Below are positions 29,007 to 38,404 of a stretch of 64,000 bases of DNA, in pieces (within the stretch, counting starts at the first letter, position 1; every line of letters starts with the position of its first letter). The position numbers and the translations under genes are program-made. Source of the stretch: Cognatiyoonia sediminum (GTDB lineage: Bacteria > Pseudomonadota > Alphaproteobacteria > Rhodobacterales > Rhodobacteraceae); NCBI RefSeq assembly GCF_900129845.1, contig NZ_FQXB01000003.1:124001-188000 (forward strand), read 5' to 3'. The notes under the pieces were generated by a model, which saw only the letters and a list, made by a program, of their open reading frames with translations, searched no databases and was not told where the DNA came from.

Positions 29007-29557
29007 TGGTTTGGAAAACGCTGGAAAGTAAAATTTTGCTGGACGTATCTCCCTTTCTACGGGTGCGTCAGGAACGGATAGAAATTCGGCCAAATGAAGT
29101 CATTAATGATTTTTATCAAGTTGACTTACGCTCCTTTGCTTTGGTGGTTGCCGTGCTCGAAAATGGAAATTTATTGATGATTGACCAATACAAGCATGGT
29201 CCACGCCGGAAGGTATTGAATTTTCCAGGTGGATTTCTTGAAGCCAACGAGCGTCCTGAAGTAGCAGCGCGACGTGAATTACAGGAAGAAACTGGTCTTG
29301 AGCCCGCTACACTCTATCCCCTCGGGAGCTTCATTGACAATGGTAATCAGCGTGGCTGTATGGGCCATTATTTTTTGGCGATAGGCTGCCGGCAGACTGC
29401 GGCTCCAAACCCTGGTGACTTAGAAGATTTCTCCTATGTTGAAATGACTAAATCCGAAGTTGGTGAAGCTCTAGAAATGGGTCGAATTGGTGTTATTCAC
29501 CATGTAGCAGGTTGGGGTCTTGCCCAAACAAAACTAGCTGAGTTGGCTGCATTGTAA
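29006..29557 (+). CDS. NUDIX hydrolase
   Basis: 183 residues. The Nudix box is complete: GGFLEANERPEVAARRELQEETGLE, with the glutamates that bind metal. The remaining pattern (VDLRSFALVVAVLENGNLLMIDQYKHG) resembles ADP-sugar or ADP-ribose pyrophosphatases, but the substrate cannot be told. A TTG lies just before the ATG; the ATG is chosen. Confidence 0.88.
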   Translation: MVWKTLESKILLDVSPFLRVRQERIEIRPNEVINDFYQVDLRSFALVVAVLENGNLLMIDQYKHGPRRKVLNFPGGFLEANERPEVAARRELQEETGLEPATLYPLGSFIDNGNQRGCMGHYFLAIGCRQTAAPNPGDLEDFSYVEMTKSEVGEALEMGRIGVIHHVAGWGLAQTKLAELAAL

Positions 29558-29893
29558 TTCTAATTTTTCTTTATAGAGCTGGAGACCCGCTTCACCCGGC
29601 TATTTCGTTTGCGATGGTAGGCTTATACTCTTTAAAACAGTCGTGATTGTAAGTTCTTGTATAGGTTGCGGTGTAGGTATCTGCTAAAATTTCGGTTCCT
29701 TAAATTACACGTCTCAACATAAGAGCGAGCGATGTATTCCTTGACTGATAGGGGGTGCTTTTTTGCTGTCGTCATTCAGGCGCTATGAGTGTGCCATATG
29801 GAAGCAACTATGAAGATAAACAAATAGCTGAACATCTTTAATGTGCTGCTATTTGAAGCGCTAAGTTTTTCAACAGCATTGATTGAAGAACCA
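29558..29893. other. Intergenic gap, no feature seen
   Basis: 336 AT-rich bases between two converging genes. No convincing coding frame or strong terminator was found. Confidence 0.5.
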
Positions 29894-30934
29894 CTACTTC
29901 AAACTGTCTTGCCATTCAAAATCTGCTGTCCGGTCTGTTACGGAGAAGCCCGTTTCCATTTTAAGCGAAGTCGGCTGACTTAAGCTTTCAATGGCCTTGA
30001 TGACGTCGACCATCTCTACGCTTTGCGTTAAGTAGGTTTTGTAATAATACTTTACGTTTTTGGTGTCGGCTGCGGAAGTCCAAATTGTATAATCTGTTAG
30101 AAGAGCATCGCCGTGTTCCTCTTTGATTGAGCCCTTCGGAATATCAAATGCGTTAAGCATGTGAAATGCCTTAAAAATAGCCTCATCAGCAGTATGTGAA
30201 GGGAGTAGGGTGTTGGCAAAAGCCACGGCACGAACAAACCGCGATGGCGAAGAGTGATCTCCTGGCAGGCCAAAAAGGCCGCTTCCTTGCCCAAAAGGTA
30301 ATATGTTTTCATCCCCAACTTTGATTTGTCCAAGATTGAAGCTTTGTAGTCCAATGTAATTGCGTAGATTTGTTAAATGCCAGTCATATGACGGATTGTT
30401 GGTAATGGCAGATACCGTGTTGTCAAAAATACGGAGCCCGTTTGATGTATATTCAATTACTATGCTGGTTCCGGAGGCGTCTGTCACCGCATAGTGAAAG
30501 GGAGCAAAGCCATCAATCTCAGTTACATAAGTTCCCACAACCGAGATGGTTGGCAGAGCTTCTTTAACCTCTTCCACCGTAGAAAATTGTCCCAAAATCC
30601 AGTTGCCCATCTCTTCTGAAGACACGGCTCGACCGATATTTTCATCTGAGAGCTCTTCAAAGACTGCGTCACCAGCGAAGTAAAAAGCACCAAAGTAGAG
30701 ACCTTCAGTATTCACGCCATCAAAAACAATCGGCATGTCTAGTCCATTAGCACCCAGAAACCCGAATTTCGTTTCGAAAGTGAAACCTCTTTTTTCGGAG
30801 TTCAATCCAAGTGTTTCGATTTTTGTGCCGGCAGGTATTGCAAATATGTTTGAGAATATGTCGAAGCCAAATTCCATAGTGCGAGCTGGTACCGTGGCAC
30901 CGTCTTTAGATTTTAGGATAATTCCTGTACACAT
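29894..30934 (-). CDS. Linear amide C-N hydrolase (choloylglycine hydrolase/penicillin V acylase family)
   Basis: 346 residues. The protein begins MCTG, placing the N-terminal nucleophile Cys at residue 2 after Met removal. Other conserved residues of the Ntn hydrolase fold are in VPARTMEFGF, ITNNPSYDWHLTNL and SPSRFVRA. Family members hydrolyse bile-salt amides, penicillin V or acyl-homoserine lactones; the substrate cannot be assigned. No signal peptide precedes Cys2, so the product is predicted cytoplasmic. Single gene. Confidence 0.88.
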   Translation of the reverse strand: MCTGIILKSKDGATVPARTMEFGFDIFSNIFAIPAGTKIETLGLNSEKRGFTFETKFGFLGANGLDMPIVFDGVNTEGLYFGAFYFAGDAVFEELSDENIGRAVSSEEMGNWILGQFSTVEEVKEALPTISVVGTYVTEIDGFAPFHYAVTDASGTSIVIEYTSNGLRIFDNTVSAITNNPSYDWHLTNLRNYIGLQSFNLGQIKVGDENILPFGQGSGLFGLPGDHSSPSRFVRAVAFANTLLPSHTADEAIFKAFHMLNAFDIPKGSIKEEHGDALLTDYTIWTSAADTKNVKYYYKTYLTQSVEMVDVIKAIESLSQPTSLKMETGFSVTDRTADFEWQDSLK

Positions 30935-31141
30935 TTTCAGTCGTTCTCCCTATAAGGTTCGTCCATCCAGAATAAAGAATTTCTTAGGGCTCGGCAGAGA
31001 AATGCCGTAAATTATAGTTTAAAGTAGGATGCGTTTATAGACTGTTGTCAATTTATGAAGAATGCCGAGTTTCCCGGTGATTGCAAAGATCCGTGGCTTG
31101 GCAAAAACTCAAAATCAAAAAGTAATATATCTACCGCAAAA

Positions 31142-31768
31142 CTATCTGGCTCTCGGTTTCAGAACTCGAAATCCGAAAATCATTAAAGTGATCTGGACCA
31201 GAAGCGCAATCAGGAAACTGGTGAGGTTTGAAGTGATTGATGATATGTCATTAGAAATAAAATAGTAAATCGTGAATAAGCTAACCGGTATGTTCAATAC
31301 AATACTCACGATCAAGCCAGGATTGTAACCTACCTTCAGCGACATACCTACGTGGGATAGGGCGTTAATTAGAGAGAAATAGGCAGTCCATAGCCCAACA
31401 GTTAAACCTACAATGCCAGACAACAAAGCTGAGATAGGGAAGGCTACAAAAATAATTGGAATATTTATCCAAAAGGATGCTTTTAAGTCCAAGGGGAAAT
31501 CGGCTGATGTTGATCCGAGCATTTCACGATTAAAGAATTCAACAAATCCACCAGGTAACACATATTCTTCAAATTGATGGACGAAATAGACTACCGTCTG
31601 CATCCAGATAAGAAACAACGCCATATCTTCGTCTAAGATGTATGCCATGCTGAATATCAGGACAAAAATTGCCAGAAAGATGGTTGAACAGTACCAATTT
31701 CGATATAGCCAATTCATAGCTTGTGTCATGATACGTAAATGTCCTGAGCGCTTTTCAGGAATAGTCAA
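31142..31768 (-). CDS. HXXEE domain membrane protein
   Basis: 208 residues (195 if the ATG at 31727-31729 is used). The HXXEE motif is present as VHQFEEYVLPGGF. Five to six membrane helices surround it. Function is unknown. The gene is AT-rich like its neighbours. Confidence 0.75.
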   Translation of the reverse strand: MTIPEKRSGHLRIMTQAMNWLYRNWYCSTIFLAIFVLIFSMAYILDEDMALFLIWMQTVVYFVHQFEEYVLPGGFVEFFNREMLGSTSADFPLDLKASFWINIPIIFVAFPISALLSGIVGLTVGLWTAYFSLINALSHVGMSLKVGYNPGLIVSIVLNIPVSLFTIYYFISNDISSITSNLTSFLIALLVQITLMIFGFRVLKPRAR

Positions 31769-31902
31769 AACTAAGTTCTTAGATCTGTCTAGAAATATTG
31801 AACCATTTGCAAGATTTGAGCGGTCTAATTTTCACGAAACCGCGCTCCGATGCTACCAACAAACGACATATAAATAAAAAGAGGCTAACAAAAGAGAACT
31901 AA

Positions 31903-32904
31903 ATGATACTGCCGAGTAAAATTGCAACTTTTGTCATGCTTGCTAGCATTTCGCTTACATTAACTCCAAATTCAAGTGCTGCGCAAAACCAAGGCGTAAT
32001 GAACGCCGACGATGTCACGGATTTTCGAGAAGACGGGAGTGGCGCATTTCGAACCCATTGCATTGAGTCACACATAAGCTTTGACGATCCGTTAGTCTCG
32101 CCAGGCCAGCCCGGAGCTGCACACCAACATGTTTTCTTTGGCAACTCAATTGTTGATGCTTACACCACCCCGCAATCACTCTTTCAAGCCGAAGAGACAA
32201 CATGCGATGGCGGGACGCTAAACAGTTCCGCCTATTGGGTCCCTACTCTATTTGATACAAACGGCGAACGCGTTCGATTTATTGATCCTCTTTTTTACTA
32301 CAAAACAGGTTATCATTTGCCTGCAAAATCAATTCAGGCACCCCCACGCGGGCTTCGCATGATTGCAGGTAATGCGGACGCACAGACAGTACAGAGCGCT
32401 CGGGTTGTCAAATTTCGATGCAGCAGTTGGATGTCTGATAAAATATGGTTTGATCCAGGCGATCCTTTAGATCATGTGCCCTACCTTCCCGACTGTCCCG
32501 CCGATGACGTTTTGGAAATCCGCATTGTATTTCCCCAGTGTTGGGATGGAGAGAATCTGAGTTCTGCCAACTTTCAAGATCACATGACTTATCCATCAGC
32601 GGCTACCCCACCAGTCACTGGCACTGGATCATGTCCTGCCAGTCACCCCGTGGCAATTCCCGAAATTTCCTACAATTTCGCGGTACATGTTGACCCAGAC
32701 CGTGGACCTACTAACACTTGGAGTTTGTCATCGGATATGCAGAAAACACCAAAGCCTGGCGCTAGTCTCCATGCAGATTGGATGAACGGCTGGGATCCTG
32801 AAATTATGGAACGCATTGTAGAAAATTGTCTAAATCCGGGTCGCGAGTGTGGCGTTGGTCTCCTAGGAGACGGAGAGATGCTTCGACCAGTTATTCTAGA
32901 TTGA
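31903..32904 (+). CDS. DUF1996 domain secreted protein
   Basis: 333 residues: a signal peptide (cleavage near SSAAQNQG) followed by a DUF1996 domain with AFRTHCIESHISFDDPLV, GAAHQHVFFGNS and HADWMNGWDPE. DUF1996 is best known from fungi and actinobacteria, mostly secreted, with several paired Cys; at least eight Cys are present here. Function unknown. The stop lies immediately before an IS3-type transposase remnant, so the end of the gene may have been altered by insertion, though the final residues still look family-like. Confidence 0.85.
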   Translation: MILPSKIATFVMLASISLTLTPNSSAAQNQGVMNADDVTDFREDGSGAFRTHCIESHISFDDPLVSPGQPGAAHQHVFFGNSIVDAYTTPQSLFQAEETTCDGGTLNSSAYWVPTLFDTNGERVRFIDPLFYYKTGYHLPAKSIQAPPRGLRMIAGNADAQTVQSARVVKFRCSSWMSDKIWFDPGDPLDHVPYLPDCPADDVLEIRIVFPQCWDGENLSSANFQDHMTYPSAATPPVTGTGSCPASHPVAIPEISYNFAVHVDPDRGPTNTWSLSSDMQKTPKPGASLHADWMNGWDPEIMERIVENCLNPGRECGVGLLGDGEMLRPVILD

Positions 32905-32905
32905 A

Positions 32906-33446
32906 CAAGCAGAGAATTGAGAATTTACTCCGAAAAGCGCCTGAACGCCGTGCTCATGTTTGGTCCTACGACTTCATGCATTGCCCTACGGATGAGGGAA
33001 GAGTGTTCTGCACGCTGAACATCATTGATGAATACAGCTGAGAATGCTTGGCAATCCGTGTCGATAGAAAGCTGAATTCAGGTAATGTCATCGATGTGCT
33101 GAGTGACCTCTTCATCCCGCGTGGTGTCCAGTCGTTCATTCGGTCAAATAGTGGTCTTGAGTTCGTTGTTTAGGCCGTACAGAATTGGATCAAAGTGGTT
33201 GGTGAGAAAACCAAGTATATCGCACCAGGCAGCCCTTGCGAGAACGGATACTGTTAAAGCTTCAAAGCACTGTTCCGCGATGAGTGTTTAAAGGGCGAAA
33301 CCTTCTGCAGTCTACGCGAGACGCAAATCCTAATCGAAGAATGGAGGAAACACTACAAAACCAAACGGCCACATAGTGCTTTGGGCTACCGCTCACCGGT
33401 CCCTAAAACCATCGTCCAGATAGACCCAATGCCGGTCATGCACTAA
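32906..33446 (+). pseudogene. IS3-family transposase (OrfB) remnant, inactive
   Basis: One reading frame gives an IS3 OrfB integrase core: ERRAHVWSYDFMHC, TLNIIDEYS, then ECLAIRVDRKL, VIDVLSDLF, and the C-terminal RPHSALGYRSPVPKTI. It is interrupted by TGA (33039-33041), TAG (33171-33173) and TAA (33255-33257). Of the DDE triad only the first Asp survives: the second is Asn (RSNSG for RSDNG) and the Glu codon is the TAA. The 5' half is missing, ending at the DUF1996 stop. Confidence 0.85.
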
Positions 33447-33480
33447 CAATCAAATTAGACCACTTAAGTGGGGTTGATCA
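32906..33480 (+). mobile_element. Truncated IS3-type insertion sequence
   Basis: The remnant transposase is followed by a non-coding stretch ending in CCACTTAAGTGGGG and TTGATCA (33460-33480), which resembles the right terminal inverted repeat of this IS3 group. No matching left end was found upstream, so the element is one-sided and cannot move. Confidence 0.6.
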
Positions 33481-33561
33481 ATTGACCGTCTTGGACCTTT
33501 ATCTTTTGACACCGTTGGTATCACATTTCGAACTTTCGAAAATACGGTGAAGTTACATTTC

Positions 33562-34737
33562 CTAGCGCGCTTTTTTGATTGCTTGCTCTGTAAGTTCGCG
33601 CAATTCATCCAAGCTCGCTAGCCGTGGGTTCGTTGTGGCAGCGCTATCTTGCATAGCCTTTCTTGCAATGCGTTCTGCACAATCAATTGGCACCCCAATC
33701 GCACTAAGTGAGGTTGGTATTTTTATTTCATTCAGTATTTTCTCGACTGCTAAATTAAAGGTTTTAGTCGATGAGTCATCTAACCCCATAGCATCTGACA
33801 TTCGTTTCACCTTGTTATCCATTCCAGGAGTATTGAACCGTAACACAACCGGTAGAATAATGGCGTTGGTCAGGCCATGCTGAGTGTTATACTCGGCTCC
33901 GATCATGTGTGAAATTGCGTGAACCAGGCCGAGACCTTTAAGAAACGAAATACCCGCAAGGCATGAGCCCACGAGCATAGCGCTTCGTGCAGCCATGTTA
34001 TCGGGTTCGCGGACAGCAACCGGGAGCCATTGAGAAATTAGAGCTAAGCTCTCCAATGCAAGTCCATCGCATAAAGGCTCGAAGCCTGGCACCAAATAGG
34101 CTTCAATTGCATGCGTCATTGCATCAGCACCTGTCCAAGCAGTGAGATGCGGCGGTAGTCCTCGCGTAAGCTCAGGATCAAGCAATGCCAGAGAGGGCTT
34201 AAGGTCGGGGTGCCAAATACAAAATTTCATACCTTTAGCTACGTCCGTGACCATCGCTGTACTTTCCGTCTCTGCACCCGTTCCTGCAGTTGTTGGAATA
34301 GTAATTAGTTTAGGAAAACGCTGATCTATTGGAATTTGGGGGGTTGGCTTCTCAAATTCAAAATCCCAAAGACTAATTTCATTATTTGCAGTGAGGCAGA
34401 TAGATTTTCCTCCATCCATCGCACTGCCTCCGCCAATTGCAATTATGGCATCATGGCCTTTGGTTTTGTAAAATTCACGGCCGGCACCGATCTCATCGTC
34501 GCGTGGATTTGGTGAGATTTCACAGAACAAGCCGCTTCGTAGCCCAGAAGTAGAAAGAAGATTTTGCAGCTCTCTGATGAAAGGCAAGTCTTGACTGCCT
34601 CGATCTGTGACAATTAGTGGGTAGGAGATACCCAGAGAGCTGCATTTTTGACCAATTTCCGATAAGCGACCGGCGCCGTATGCGATTGGAATGGGAAAGC
34701 TCCAGTCCTTCGGCGCTAGAATATCTTGCTGGTTCAT
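33562..34737 (-). CDS. Iron-containing alcohol dehydrogenase
   Basis: 391 residues of the type III ADH family. NAD binding: AIGGGSAMDGGKSI. Metal ligands: Asp and His in TGADAMTHAIEAYL, then His in GLVHAISHMIGAEYNTQHG. TTAGTGAETESTAM marks the family. The substrate (short alcohol, lactaldehyde or other aldehyde) is unknown. It is divergent from the CoA ligase gene at 35198. Confidence 0.92.
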   Translation of the reverse strand: MNQQDILAPKDWSFPIPIAYGAGRLSEIGQKCSSLGISYPLIVTDRGSQDLPFIRELQNLLSTSGLRSGLFCEISPNPRDDEIGAGREFYKTKGHDAIIAIGGGSAMDGGKSICLTANNEISLWDFEFEKPTPQIPIDQRFPKLITIPTTAGTGAETESTAMVTDVAKGMKFCIWHPDLKPSLALLDPELTRGLPPHLTAWTGADAMTHAIEAYLVPGFEPLCDGLALESLALISQWLPVAVREPDNMAARSAMLVGSCLAGISFLKGLGLVHAISHMIGAEYNTQHGLTNAIILPVVLRFNTPGMDNKVKRMSDAMGLDDSSTKTFNLAVEKILNEIKIPTSLSAIGVPIDCAERIARKAMQDSAATTNPRLASLDELRELTEQAIKKAR

Positions 34738-35197
34738 TTTTACTTGGCCTCTTACACCATGGAATTTCGAAAATTCGAATATGCCTAAACCTACCGGTTA
34801 CTGCAGCAAGAATCCAAGTCTTCCAAGTTAATCGACCGAAGCTTTGAATTGACAACTTTTTCTTCAAAAACTTCGGAACTCTGTCGCAATGCGTTAGGAA
34901 ATATTTGCGTTTCTTTATGGCGTAGAGATCTTGTTTTCGTGACTATTTAGGTTCTGTCGTCTAACCACATGATTTCAAAATTCACTATTACCGAGTGTAG
35001 CAAAGGGATTTCTGTGTCTTGAAGAGACTTTGGCAATTCCAGGGAATATTGGCATCGGCACATCTGAGCATTTTGATTGCAGAACTGATCTACAAGCATT
35101 TTACTATCAAAAAATGGGGCCTTCACGATGGGGGCATCACAATACTCCGATCAAAAGGCTATATGGGCTTAACTGATACGACAAAAATGAGACCCAG
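34738..35197. other. Long divergent intergenic region
   Basis: 460 bases between the alcohol dehydrogenase and the CoA ligase. AT-rich, with no protein-like frame and no tRNA. It should carry the promoters of both genes, but I cannot point to convincing elements. Confidence 0.5.
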
Positions 35198-36754
35198 ATG
35201 ATAATCTACAAAAGCAAGTATCCAGATATACCGACTGTTGACCTCACTGTTACTGAACGCGTGTTCGAAGGACTTAAAAGCAGGCTATCTGATGTGGTTC
35301 TGACCGATGGTTTAGATGGAAGGACATTTACGGCTAGTGACTTCATGCACCACGTTAAATGCCTTGCTGGGGGATTGGTCGAACGCGGCTACAGCACGGG
35401 TAAAACAGTTGCAATCATGGCGCCAAATTCACCAGAGTATTGTTTCATTTTCCATGCGGTTGCTTGGGCTGGCGGGACCATTACGACATTGAACCCAACT
35501 TACACGGATCAGGAAGTAAAACATCAGGTTAAGGACTCTGGAGCGGATATGCTAATTGTGTTCGCCCACTTTGCGGATATTGCAAAAGCTGCCCTTAAGG
35601 AAATGCCAGATGTAACCCTATATTCAATCGGAGATGTAGAAGGATTACCATCCTTGGACACGCTTTATGGTGCTGTCCTTGATGCTCAAGTTCCAGTCGA
35701 TCTTGATACGCACAGCGTGGTAGCTCCTTATTCTTCCGGGACAACTGGTCTGCCCAAAGGTGTCCGCTTATCACACCGCAATCTTGTAATGAATATAGAT
35801 CAGACAGCTGCTGGTGTAGATTTTCGCCAAGGTGAAGCTGCTGCTGCGTTTTTACCTTTCTTCCATATTTATGGAATGAACGTGCTTATGAATATGCATT
35901 TGGCCTGTGGCGGCGCGCTGGTCACAATGCCAAGGTTTGACCTCGAAATGTTCTTGAGTATTACGCAAGATCATAAGGCTCGTAGAATGTGGGTTGTCCC
36001 GCCAGTTGCGTTAGCTCTAGCAAAACATCCCATGGTCGATCAATTCGACCTCAGCAACATCGACCAAGTGTTTTCAGGGGCAGCGCCGATGGGATCTGAC
36101 CTTTCAGATGCAGTTTCGGCTCGTTTGAATTGCCAAATGGTTCAGGGTTTTGGCATGACTGAACTCTCCCCAGTCTCTCATGCGACTCCGCTAACCGAAC
36201 CACGCTCTGGTTCATCTGGCCTCGCGTTGCCAAATACGGAATGTCGTATCGTCGATCCCGACACGGGCGCAGACCAATCTGCTAGTATGACTGGAGAGTT
36301 ATGGATCCGTGGCCCGCAAGTCATGATAGAATACCTGAATAATGAAGCTGCAACGGCGAGTGCCTTGACTGATGATGGTTGGCTAAAAACTGGCGACTTA
36401 GCCTATATTGATGATGACGGGTTTATGTTCATCGTGGATCGGCTAAAGGAGCTGATCAAATTTAAAGGTTTTCAAGTTGCACCGGCTGAATTGGAGGCGG
36501 TCCTCGTATCACATGATGGCATTCAAGATGCTGCTGTGATTGGCAAACCTGATGATGAAGCAGGCGAACTTCCAATCGCTTTCATTATAGCTGCTGATCC
36601 AGAATTGACGGAACAGGGCGTTTATAATTACATGAGCGAGATGCTAGCCAGCTACAAGCAGTTACATAAAGTCAATTTCGTTACAGAAATTCCAAAGTCC
36701 CCATCTGGAAAAATTTTGCGACGGCTTTTACGAGATCAGATTGCGAACAGATAA
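35198..36754 (+). CDS. 4-coumarate-CoA ligase-like acyl-CoA synthetase
   Basis: 518 residues of the ANL superfamily. ATP loop YSSGTTGLPKG; MTELSPVSH and the hinge YIDDDGFMFIVDRLKELIKFKG follow; the catalytic Lys is in PKSPSGKILRR. The overall pattern fits plant-type 4CL, activating aromatic or medium-chain acids with ATP and CoA. The AT-rich composition matches the surrounding accessory region. The exact substrate is not visible. Confidence 0.88.
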   Translation: MIIYKSKYPDIPTVDLTVTERVFEGLKSRLSDVVLTDGLDGRTFTASDFMHHVKCLAGGLVERGYSTGKTVAIMAPNSPEYCFIFHAVAWAGGTITTLNPTYTDQEVKHQVKDSGADMLIVFAHFADIAKAALKEMPDVTLYSIGDVEGLPSLDTLYGAVLDAQVPVDLDTHSVVAPYSSGTTGLPKGVRLSHRNLVMNIDQTAAGVDFRQGEAAAAFLPFFHIYGMNVLMNMHLACGGALVTMPRFDLEMFLSITQDHKARRMWVVPPVALALAKHPMVDQFDLSNIDQVFSGAAPMGSDLSDAVSARLNCQMVQGFGMTELSPVSHATPLTEPRSGSSGLALPNTECRIVDPDTGADQSASMTGELWIRGPQVMIEYLNNEAATASALTDDGWLKTGDLAYIDDDGFMFIVDRLKELIKFKGFQVAPAELEAVLVSHDGIQDAAVIGKPDDEAGELPIAFIIAADPELTEQGVYNYMSEMLASYKQLHKVNFVTEIPKSPSGKILRRLLRDQIANR

Positions 36755-37284
36755 AGTGCCATCTCTACCATTAATCTTATCACTTGGTTACGATACCTCT
36801 TGCTCGTAAAACGCCATTAACTACATGTGCTAAACGATAACAACTTTGGATGACACTTGAGAGGCCATACCAGGCATAATTGTCATTATGTATTCTTGGT
36901 TGGTTCAATAATGTGAGATTATTTGATCATAGTTCTTAAAAGATCTTTCCTCACGCGACAGCTGCGAGGGAGACCAAAGCCGTCAGCCAACAAAAAAGCA
37001 CTTCTACTAACAACGCGGCGTACTGTTTCTATGGTTGCTTCTTAACGAACGTTGCACCGGCCCCAGCACTGAGATTGACGTGAGTTTCCAAGTGCTCTGC
37101 ATTTTCTGATAATGAGGTATAACTCTTTGCATTTTGAACGTTGAATGTGTTTGAAACCTCTCATGCTATGGCAGACAAGTCTGCGATATTTGATCCGAGC
37201 TCATCCGGAAACGGTAATGGTACACCTAATGCAGCCCATATCACTGTAGTTTTGATCACCGCTTTATGAAGACGCAATAAAATA
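36755..37284. other. Intergenic gap, no gene seen
   Basis: 530 bases between converging genes. Several short frames exist on both strands, but none shows protein character; no tRNA or terminator with a clear T run. Confidence 0.5.
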
Positions 37285-38070
37285 TCATGTTTTTCTGGAG
37301 CGTGGTTGGAGGCGTAAAGTGCATAACGTTCCAATCCCAGCCAGTAAAAGCAGTATGCTTGCTGGAACAGGAACAACAGACACGTTTGATGGAACAGCAG
37401 CCCCATATGTGAGGCCATTGATCGAATAGCTACCCAAAAGAGTTCCAGAGCCAGAAAGAGTATCGATAGATAAAAGTTGATTTGCTTCCGTCAGGCCAAA
37501 AAGAGTGCCACCGATACGCGCTAACCCATAGACATTATTGTAACCTATTGGCCCTATCGCCGAACCAACGCCTGTTGATGTATCTATGCTGAAGAGACAA
37601 TCTGAACCGCCTTCACATCCGCTTAATGAGCTTGCGAAAAGCTTACCTTTTTGATCGAATGCGATGTCTCCAGAAGAATTGAAATTACCACCTACGGCAC
37701 CGACAAGATTGGAGGATCCAGTTGCCAGGTCTAGTGTATATAGGTTACCTCCACCTGCTCCAAAAAGCACATCTGAATCATCGAATGCTAGTGAATTAAC
37801 GAATGAGTGATTTCCTAGTCTTAAACCCATAGCTTCGTTAGCTACGTCTATAGAGTATAAAGCTTGCCCAGTAGTGCCATAGACGTCACCAGTGTTGTTA
37901 ACGGCGATATCAAACCATGCTGGTCCGGCATCATATGACCCAAGTATTGTGTTCGCACTAGTATCGAGGCTTGCAACCGTCCCGTTCGAACCGCCAACGA
38001 TTATTGTAGCTCCAGTTGATGGTCCGGCGAGCAATGCTGTGAGTAAGATAGACATCCAGATATGTTTCAT
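37285..38070 (-). CDS. Secreted VPLPA-CTERM-like surface protein
   Basis: 261 residues: a signal peptide (MKHIWMSILLTALLAGPSTG), then a beta-propeller-like body of repeats in which LYSIDVA, LYTLDLATG, LFSIDTSTG and LLSIDTLSG recur about every 40 residues. The C terminus is VPVPASILLLLAGIG followed by a basic tail. This is the VPLPA-CTERM form of the PEP-CTERM sorting signal known in Rhodobacterales and processed by an exosortase; no exosortase gene is in this window. The start at the ATG before KHIW is chosen because it gives a clean signal peptide. Confidence 0.82.
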   Translation of the reverse strand: MKHIWMSILLTALLAGPSTGATIIVGGSNGTVASLDTSANTILGSYDAGPAWFDIAVNNTGDVYGTTGQALYSIDVANEAMGLRLGNHSFVNSLAFDDSDVLFGAGGGNLYTLDLATGSSNLVGAVGGNFNSSGDIAFDQKGKLFASSLSGCEGGSDCLFSIDTSTGVGSAIGPIGYNNVYGLARIGGTLFGLTEANQLLSIDTLSGSGTLLGSYSINGLTYGAAVPSNVSVVPVPASILLLLAGIGTLCTLRLQPRSRKT

Positions 38071-38275
38071 TGTTTCCTCGCAAATTTTACCACGTCGTAG
38101 AACAGCTTTGTTCATGTCGTCAGGTTACTTTTGCCTGCAACTCTTTGCTTCAGATATTTAGATTAGGTTTGCTATACCCCAGCATAGACAGCCAATATGG
38201 AGCGTATTGGGTTTAAATTTTTTGCTTCATCAGCAGTGTACAGTCAAAATTTGACACAAGAGTATTATCGTGTGG

Positions 38276-38404
38276 CTAGAGCTTGCTTTCTGCCCCCACG
38301 CGTACGGCGAGGCCACGCAAAGCTGAGTCCCTGTAAATGACTTGTCGTCCCTGGGCATATGGCAAACCGTCGATAGCTGACTTTGTGAAACGAATGTTTG
38401 GCAT
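38276..38404 (-). pseudogene. N-terminal stub of a tyrosine integrase
   Basis: A 42-residue frame with its own GGAGG ribosome site. It contains FTKSAIDGLPYAQGRQV followed by YRDSALRGLAVRVGAESK, which is the DUF4102 start of phage-type integrases (YxDxxLxGLxxRV). It ends in TAG at 38276-38278 where about 350 further residues are expected. It marks a lost integrative element. Confidence 0.7.

Noticed and set aside
37161-37418. Minus-strand frame overlapping the end of the VPLPA-CTERM gene
   Set aside because: Out of frame with the recognised protein and without family resemblance.
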